10,774 nt of DNA from Planctomycetota bacterium (GTDB lineage Bacteria; Planctomycetota; Brocadiia; SM23-32). Shown in pieces: positions 6,268 through 10,774 of the stretch. The DNA lies in contig JAGXLK010000031.1 of NCBI GenBank assembly GCA_018334735.1, positions 1 to 10,774 of the forward strand, in the 5' to 3' direction. A model generated the notes under the pieces. The model searched no databases. It was not told the DNA's origin and saw nothing but the letters and a program-made list of their open reading frames with translations. Both the position numbers and the translations under genes were made by a program. Positions within the stretch are counted from its first letter, which is position 1, and each line of letters starts with the position of its first letter.

Positions 6268-7332
6268 ATGGGATTACTTGACGAAACGCTCGGTTCAATC
6301 GCACCCGCCGACGACACCACGCGCCAGCAGGCCCGTTCACGCCTCGACCAGCTCACAATGCCACACCGGGCGCTCGGTCACGTGATGGACCTCGCGGAAG
6401 ATCTGGCCGCCATGACCGGATCGATGAACCCGCCGGTCAAACGCCGCGCCATCGCCGTGATGGCCTCCGACCACGGGGTCTGCGACGAAGGTATCAGCAA
6501 ATTTCCTCAGGAAGTCACGGTCCAGATGGTTCACAATTTTTTGGCCGGAGGCGCCGGTATCAACGCACTGGCCCACGCCGCCGGAGCCGACGTCCACGTC
6601 GTCGATATGGGGGTGGCCGCCGATTTGAGCGAGTTGATCCAGGAAGGCCAACTCATCGACTGCAAAATTGGCCCCGGAACCGCAAATATCGCCAAAGGCC
6701 CCGCAATGAGCGGGGACGAAGCCGTGCGATCAGTGGAAGCCGGTATCAGTGTGGCACGTCAGCTTATCGATTCCAACGACATTCTGGCGGCCGGCGATAT
6801 GGGTATCGGCAATACCACTCCGAGCGCCGCGGTCGGTTGCGCGATTACGGGTGATCATCCGGCCGAGATGACTGGACGCGGGACGGGTATCGACGACGAT
6901 GGGCTCGAAAAGAAGATTGCTGTCGTCCAAAAATCATTGGAAGTTAACGAACCGGATGCCGACGACGGGTTGGACGTGCTGGCGAAAGTCGGGGGATTCG
7001 AGATCGGAGGCATTGCCGGTTTCTTCCTCGGGTGCGCAGCCGCGTGTAAACCCGTGTTGGTCGACGGGTTGATCTGCACCGCCGGCGCGCTGATCGCCCA
7101 CGCCATTTGTCTGGACTCAGTGGATTACATGATCGCGGCACACCGGAGCGTCGAACGAGGTCATATCCTGATGCTCAAACACCTCGGCAAACATCCTCTG
7201 CTGGACCTGCAGCTGCGTCTCGGGGAAGGAACCGGTGCTGCGCTCGCGATACCTCTGCTGGAAGCCGCCAGTCGGGTCCTTACCGAAGTCAGCACGTTCG
7301 AAGAAGCATCTGTCTCGCAATCGGAGCAATGA
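6268..7332 (+). CDS. cobT: Nicotinate-nucleotide--dimethylbenzimidazole phosphoribosyltransferase
   Basis: CobT transfers the phosphoribosyl group of NaMN to the lower-ligand base (typically 5,6-dimethylbenzimidazole), giving alpha-ribazole phosphate for nucleotide-loop assembly. The 354 residues match the family's usual length. Visible blocks include SDHGVCDEGISKFPQEVT (67-84), FLAGGAGIN (91-99) and VVDMGVA (111-117). GDMGIGNTTPSAA lies at 176-188, and VGGFEIGGIAGFFLG, DGLICTAGA and DYMIAAHRS follow. RLGEGTGAALA (317-327) contains Glu320, which matches the catalytic Glu317 of Salmonella CobT. At the position where I recall a Glu (GEMGIGNTT) this protein has Asp177, a conservative change. The gene follows cobU after 10 nt and overlaps the next gene by ATGA. 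The lower-ligand base actually used cannot be read from the sequence. Identification is secure. Confidence 0.98.
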   Translation: MGLLDETLGSIAPADDTTRQQARSRLDQLTMPHRALGHVMDLAEDLAAMTGSMNPPVKRRAIAVMASDHGVCDEGISKFPQEVTVQMVHNFLAGGAGINALAHAAGADVHVVDMGVAADLSELIQEGQLIDCKIGPGTANIAKGPAMSGDEAVRSVEAGISVARQLIDSNDILAAGDMGIGNTTPSAAVGCAITGDHPAEMTGRGTGIDDDGLEKKIAVVQKSLEVNEPDADDGLDVLAKVGGFEIGGIAGFFLGCAAACKPVLVDGLICTAGALIAHAICLDSVDYMIAAHRSVERGHILMLKHLGKHPLLDLQLRLGEGTGAALAIPLLEAASRVLTEVSTFEEASVSQSEQ

Positions 7333-8057
7333 ACGTGACAACGATTTTTCTCCTGGCCGGTCAGTCGAACATGGTGGGCGCCGGGGATCCGGATTTGCTG
7401 CCGGAAAATCTGAAGGTTCCTCCCGCTGACACGCAACTGTTCGAAGATGATGCGTTCCAGGAAACCTTCCCCGCGGATCATTTCGGTCCGGAAGTGGGTT
7501 TCGCCCATGAATTTCGCTCACGCAAAGACTCCGGAGCGCTCATCCTGTGCAAAATTGCCCGAGGAGGGGCAAATCTCGCATACGATTGGAACCCGGACGT
7601 CACCGAACCCGGTCCCGAAGACGAGTATCGCGGGCCGATGTATCCGCGTCTGCTGGAAGCCCTTCAGTCGGTCAGATCGAGTGTTCCTGAGGCGAAACTC
7701 GGCGGAATGATCTGGATGCAAGGCGAGCGCGATTCTGTTTTTGCCTCAATGGCAAAGGCGTATGCGGAGAATCTTCGCGTCTTTATCGCACGCATTCGCG
7801 AAGACACTGACGTTCCCGATTTACCCTTTATTCTGGCGCAGATTTGTCCGCGCGTGATCAATGGGATCGATGGCGAGTTCACCCATAAATGGCGGGACGT
7901 GGTTCGCCACGCGCAGGCACAGGTCGTCCGCGACACAAAGTGCACGGGCCTTGTATTGACCCACGATCTGCCTCAGGACGATCATTTGCACTATAACACG
8001 GCCGGTCAGATAGAACTCGGACGGCGGTTCGCGGAAGAATGGTTTGGCATCGTTTGA
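7329..8057 (+). CDS. SGNH-fold esterase of the sialate O-acetylesterase / CE6 type
   Basis: This is a 242-residue hydrolase of the SASA (DUF303) type, predicted to remove O-acetyl groups from sugars. Block I FLLAGQSNMVG is at 7-17 with nucleophile Ser13. FGPEVGFAHEF (52-62) and KIARGGANLAYDW (75-87, oxyanion Gly) follow, then IWMQGERDS (128-136). Near the end, DDHLH at 217-221 supplies the DxxH catalytic pair Asp218/His221, followed by GQIELGRRFA. The frame is open upstream inside cobT, but the ATG at 7329 places GQSN near the N-terminus as usual and gives an ATGA overlap with the cobT stop, so coupled translation is likely. No signal peptide or membrane segment is present, so a cytosolic location is expected, whereas many CE6 relatives are exported. 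Its presence behind cobUT is unexpected. The true substrate is unknown. Confidence 0.88.
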   Translation: MNVTTIFLLAGQSNMVGAGDPDLLPENLKVPPADTQLFEDDAFQETFPADHFGPEVGFAHEFRSRKDSGALILCKIARGGANLAYDWNPDVTEPGPEDEYRGPMYPRLLEALQSVRSSVPEAKLGGMIWMQGERDSVFASMAKAYAENLRVFIARIREDTDVPDLPFILAQICPRVINGIDGEFTHKWRDVVRHAQAQVVRDTKCTGLVLTHDLPQDDHLHYNTAGQIELGRRFAEEWFGIV

Positions 8058-8068
8058 TTGGGCGTGAT

Positions 8069-8104
8069 GGGACGGAAGGGACTTAAGGGACAAAAGGGAC
8101 TCGA
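8069..8104. repeat. Four-unit 9-bp tandem repeat GGGACNNNN
   Basis: Four copies of GGGAC occur at exact 9-nt intervals (8069, 8078, 8087, 8096). The variable tetranucleotides are GGAA, TTAA, AAAA and TCGA. The array begins 12 nt after the stop of the esterase gene, in the convergent intergenic region. The repeat is directly visible; its function is unknown. Confidence 0.88.
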
Positions 8105-8270
8105 TGGTTCTTTGTGCCGTTTCCTGTCTCACGGTGCAAAAAAACTGACGATCGCCGGGGCAAGCCGGGGGGAACATTCAGGCACATCCGCCTCGGCGAG
8201 CGGACCTACAGCTTCATAGTGGATCGCGTCCACTGCACGCTATAACTTGGCCGAAACAAGGAACAGAAAA

Positions 8271-8309
8271 CGAAGAAAAAGGATAACGCGGAAGGATGAT
8301 GATTCCGTG
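8271..8309 (-). terminator. Possible weak intrinsic terminator of the alpha-mannosidase gene
   Basis: On the minus strand, just past the mannosidase stop, a 5-bp stem CGGAA/TTCCG (8303-8307 with 8289-8293) with a 9-nt loop is followed by a T-rich stretch (complement of 8271-8284). Stem strength is low, so this is only a candidate. Confidence 0.3.
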
Positions 8310-8316
8310 CTTCGGA

Positions 8317-10774
8317 TCACCGCAACTTTAATGTTCGGATCTCGAAGGGTTCGAACTGCAGTTCCAATCGTTGGCCATCGCAGTCCAGCACCTCACCTGA
8401 ATCTTCCATCAGGTTGGTTTCGCTGATTTCGCTAATGCCTTCTCGCAAACTTAAAGCAACTCTGGATCGGCGGCCGCGTTGTTCGTAGAGGCGAACGATG
8501 TGACATTCTTCTTTTTCGCCGCGTTTGAGCACTTCCAGCGCTACCCCTTCCCCGTCCAACCGGCACGGAACGGCCAGGTCATCGACCCGCATTCCATCGT
8601 ACACCATGACCGGTTGGTTGAGCTGGGCCGCTTCGGCAAAGACACACGACTCCGCCAGATTTCCCGTGTGAGGAAGCAGACTATAAGTAAACTCGTGGCA
8701 TCCCCGGTCGGCGTCGGGATCGGGATGGGTCGGGCTCCTGAGCAGGTTCAAATCCAGCACGTGCCCCAGCACCTTGTGACCGTATTTGCAGTCATTCAAG
8801 AGCGCCACTCCGTAGTCGTGCTCGGATAAATCCACGAACCGATGCGCGCACGATTCGAATTTCGCCATGTCCCAGCTCGTATTCCGGTGGGTATTGCGAC
8901 GGACATGGCCGTACTGAATCTCGAATGACGCCTCCTGCGCGAAGACGGCCACCGGAAACGAAACCCGCAGCATCCGATGGTCTTCCCGCCAGTCAACGCT
9001 CGTGCGGAACTCGAGCTGTTTGCTGCCCACGGCCAGCACAATATCCTGCTCAATTGTCGAATCGCCAATGGCAAATTCAAGATGGAGCGTCTCCTGAACC
9101 GCCCCTCCCGGCCATCGTTCCCAATCCGTCAACTCCGCCTGTTCCAGGAGCTCTTCCTCGTAAAAAATGTCCACGTCCCATGCATCCCAGGCCACGGGAC
9201 GATCACGGTAAAGCTGCAATTTATTGCCCGATTCTCCATCAGGAATGGTTTCTCGTTCACATTTCTTATCAAAAGCGCGCGACAACGTCCCGTCTTCCGC
9301 AAATTCGTAACGCACGAGTTCATTCTCAAGGACCAGCGGTTCGGCGTCACGGTCCTCGGTTTCATGATTCGATTTTTCGCCTTTTTTCAGAGTCAGAGCC
9401 GCCGATTCCGGGACTTCCACGCTTACAATCGGTCCGGTTTTACCGCTTTGAGCGGTCAGCGAGTTACCGTGGGCGTCGAGAACTTCGCAGCCCGACCACT
9501 CAGCGGGCAGTTCGACCGGACGCCGATATGGTTCGGACAATGTATTGACAAGCGTGACCGATTCAGGATCCGGTTCGAACAACCGCTGGCCCGCCTCTTC
9601 AGCAAGTCTTTCAGTGTCCTCCCACATGCTTTCATAATCACCGCGGGTGTCTTGATAGACCCTCCGGATGCTTGATCCCGGCAGGATATCGTGAAACTGA
9701 TTCATGAGGACGCGTTTCCAGACAGAATCCAGCTCTTCTCGCGGATAGTTTTCGGCAGGCAGACAGCTGTAGATCCATTCGATTTCGCGGAGCCGCAGTT
9801 CCATGGCCCGGTTCATCTTTTTGTTGTGCGCCTGGGTCGTCAGAGTCCCGCGATGAAGTTCGAGGTAGAGTTCGCCGACCCACCGTTCCAGCCTGTCTTT
9901 TTCGTCGCACAGACGGTCAAGAAATGGTTGCGCCGGACCAAATTCCACTTTCGGGCTGCCTTCGAGGTTTTTCTGCCGCCGGCCGGCTTCGATAATATCT
10001 TCGGTCGGTCCTCCCCCACCATCTCCCAGACCGTAAAGTGTCAGGAACTCATCGAGAAACCCTTTCTCGGTAAAATTATCACGGGCGTAGGCCAATCTAC
10101 CGGGATTCAGCGTGCTGTTGTAATTATCTTCGGGCGGAAAATGCGCCACCACTTCGCTGCCGTCGATTCCTTCCCAGACAAACGTGTGGTGGGGGAACTT
10201 GTTGTACTGACTCCACGAGATCTTTTGCGTAACCAGAGAGTCGATGCCACTTTTCTTCAGGATCTGGGGCAACGCCGCGCTGTAACCAAAAACGTCTGGC
10301 AGCCAGAGATTCTCCACATCGACTCCAAACTCGTCCCGGAAAAAATTCTTGCCGTGAAGCATCTGGCGGACCATCGATTCGCCGCCGATGACGTTGCAAT
10401 CGGCCTCCACCCACATGCCGCCCTGCGGCTCCCAGCGACCCTCCTCGACCTTCTGGCAGATTTTTTCATAAAGACCCGGGTAATGTTCCTTCACGAATGC
10501 GTAATGCTGGGCCTGGGACGCGCCGAAGACGTAGTCCGGATAATCCTCCATCAGGCTGATCTGTCGCGCGAACGTGCGAGCGCATTTGCGGACTGTTTCA
10601 TCGACGGGCCAGAGCCAACCGGTATCGATATGCGCGTGGCCGACGGCCGTCGTTTTCAGATCCGACGGGGCCGCCGGATCGTTGAGCACCTCTTCCAGAC
10701 ATTTTTTTGCCCTCTGCAGGGCGTTGACATCGGCTCGATACTCCGCCGCGGCTTCGCTCAGAGCATGAAGAATA
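8317..10774 (-). CDS. Glycoside hydrolase family 38 alpha-mannosidase, N-terminus beyond window edge
   Basis: This is a retaining, metal-dependent exo-alpha-mannosidase that releases mannose from glycans. The 818 codons visible are open to the right edge, and the GTG at 10687-10689 is probably internal; bacterial homologues usually have roughly 200 more residues before the catalytic motif. The HAHIDTGWLWP motif (about 10605-10638) supplies two metal ligands, His (10630-10632) and Asp (10624-10626). LWLPDVFGYSAALPQ carries the expected nucleophile Asp at 10294-10296. LYGLGDGGGGPT (10006-10041), HRGTLTTQAHNKKMNR (about 9808-9855) and NQFHDILPGSS follow. The His at 9691-9693 matches the third protein metal ligand of GH38. 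A C-terminal beta-sandwich region includes WDAWDVD near 9170-9200. The gene is convergent to the esterase and not in its operon. No export signal can be judged because the start is missing. The exact linkage specificity is not predictable. Confidence 0.95.
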   Translation of the reverse strand, partial: ILHALSEAAAEYRADVNALQRAKKCLEEVLNDPAAPSDLKTTAVGHAHIDTGWLWPVDETVRKCARTFARQISLMEDYPDYVFGASQAQHYAFVKEHYPGLYEKICQKVEEGRWEPQGGMWVEADCNVIGGESMVRQMLHGKNFFRDEFGVDVENLWLPDVFGYSAALPQILKKSGIDSLVTQKISWSQYNKFPHHTFVWEGIDGSEVVAHFPPEDNYNSTLNPGRLAYARDNFTEKGFLDEFLTLYGLGDGGGGPTEDIIEAGRRQKNLEGSPKVEFGPAQPFLDRLCDEKDRLERWVGELYLELHRGTLTTQAHNKKMNRAMELRLREIEWIYSCLPAENYPREELDSVWKRVLMNQFHDILPGSSIRRVYQDTRGDYESMWEDTERLAEEAGQRLFEPDPESVTLVNTLSEPYRRPVELPAEWSGCEVLDAHGNSLTAQSGKTGPIVSVEVPESAALTLKKGEKSNHETEDRDAEPLVLENELVRYEFAEDGTLSRAFDKKCERETIPDGESGNKLQLYRDRPVAWDAWDVDIFYEEELLEQAELTDWERWPGGAVQETLHLEFAIGDSTIEQDIVLAVGSKQLEFRTSVDWREDHRMLRVSFPVAVFAQEASFEIQYGHVRRNTHRNTSWDMAKFESCAHRFVDLSEHDYGVALLNDCKYGHKVLGHVLDLNLLRSPTHPDPDADRGCHEFTYSLLPHTGNLAESCVFAEAAQLNQPVMVYDGMRVDDLAVPCRLDGEGVALEVLKRGEKEECHIVRLYEQRGRRSRVALSLREGISEISETNLMEDSGEVLDCDGQRLELQFEPFEIRTLKLR

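Larger units (their letters stand above)
8058..8316. other. Convergent intergenic region rich in short repeats
   Basis: No gene is recognised here. Besides the GGGAC array it contains several short repeats. There is a 10-bp imperfect hairpin (8111-8120 with 8131-8140, two G-U pairs in + strand RNA, followed by an A-run) and a direct repeat GCCGGGG separated by CAA (about 8154-8170). A CCG-CTC/GAG-CGG hairpin with a bulge lies at 8188-8203, and a perfect 6-bp inverted repeat AGTGGA/TCCACT at 8218-8234. Toward the right is a purine-rich A/G tract. The cluster resembles a decayed intergenic repeat element, but no terminal repeats or target duplication could be established. Confidence 0.55.

Noticed and set aside
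5496..6356. 286-codon minus-strand frame opposite cobU and its leader
   Set aside because: It is antisense to a secure cobU, its translation matches no family I recognise, and long antisense frames are expected in GC-rich genes.
7107..7328. Upstream extension of the esterase inside cobT
   Set aside because: The extension lies wholly within conserved cobT sequence. The ATG at 7329 gives the normal short distance to the GQSN motif.
8111..8140. Hairpin as an intrinsic terminator of the cob operon
   Set aside because: On the + strand the stem is followed by an A-run, not a T-run, and on the minus strand no T-run follows the stem. The structure is real but not a canonical terminator.
8479..9675. 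Long plus-strand frames opposite the alpha-mannosidase (8479-8829, 8925-9548, 8977-9675)
   Set aside because: They overlap each other and a secure GH38 coding sequence, and their translations show no recognisable motifs.

Overview
This is a 10.8 kb bacterial window with dense protein-coding content, intact operon-style spacing and Shine-Dalgarno sites before most genes. No rRNA, tRNA, CRISPR array, transposase or integrase was seen. Hand counts of single 60-nt rows gave about 42-47% GC in the left-hand genes and 60-68% in the cobalamin genes. An acetylesterase-like SGNH hydrolase, a large GH38 alpha-mannosidase and a 9-bp tandem GGGACNNNN repeat together suggest a polysaccharide-degrading lineage such as the Planctomycetes-Verrucomicrobia-Lentisphaerae-Kiritimatiellae group. 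That placement is a weak guess.

Left block (1-5460, + strand). An SNF2/RapA-type helicase, cut by the left edge, is followed by a 258-nt gap and then two tightly spaced genes. These encode a YcjX-like (DUF463) P-loop NTPase and a YcjF-like (DUF697) two-pass membrane protein. In Proteobacteria the YcjX/YcjF pair is known from the phage-shock (psp) neighbourhood. Finding it downstream of a stand-alone SNF2 helicase is the most notable observation here. It may be part of an undescribed membrane-linked helicase/NTPase system, plausibly in genome defence or envelope stress. Any further partners would lie left of the window.

Middle block (5461-8057, + strand). A candidate consensus-like promoter precedes cobU (AdoCbi kinase/guanylyltransferase) and cobT (DMB phosphoribosyltransferase), two enzymes of cobalamin nucleotide-loop assembly. 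A CE6/SASA-type SGNH hydrolase without a signal peptide follows, its start overlapping the cobT stop by ATGA. The three genes look translationally coupled: the cobT ribosome-binding site overlaps the cobU stop, and the ATGA overlap joins cobT to the hydrolase. cobS and cobC are not in the window.

Right block (8058-10774). A 259-nt convergent intergenic region carries a four-unit 9-bp tandem repeat and several small inverted repeats. Beyond it, on the minus strand, is a GH38 alpha-mannosidase whose N-terminus lies beyond the right edge.

The left block is lower in GC than the cob genes in the rows sampled. This fits a separately acquired accessory module inserted beside housekeeping cofactor genes, but it needs a proper whole-window computation.
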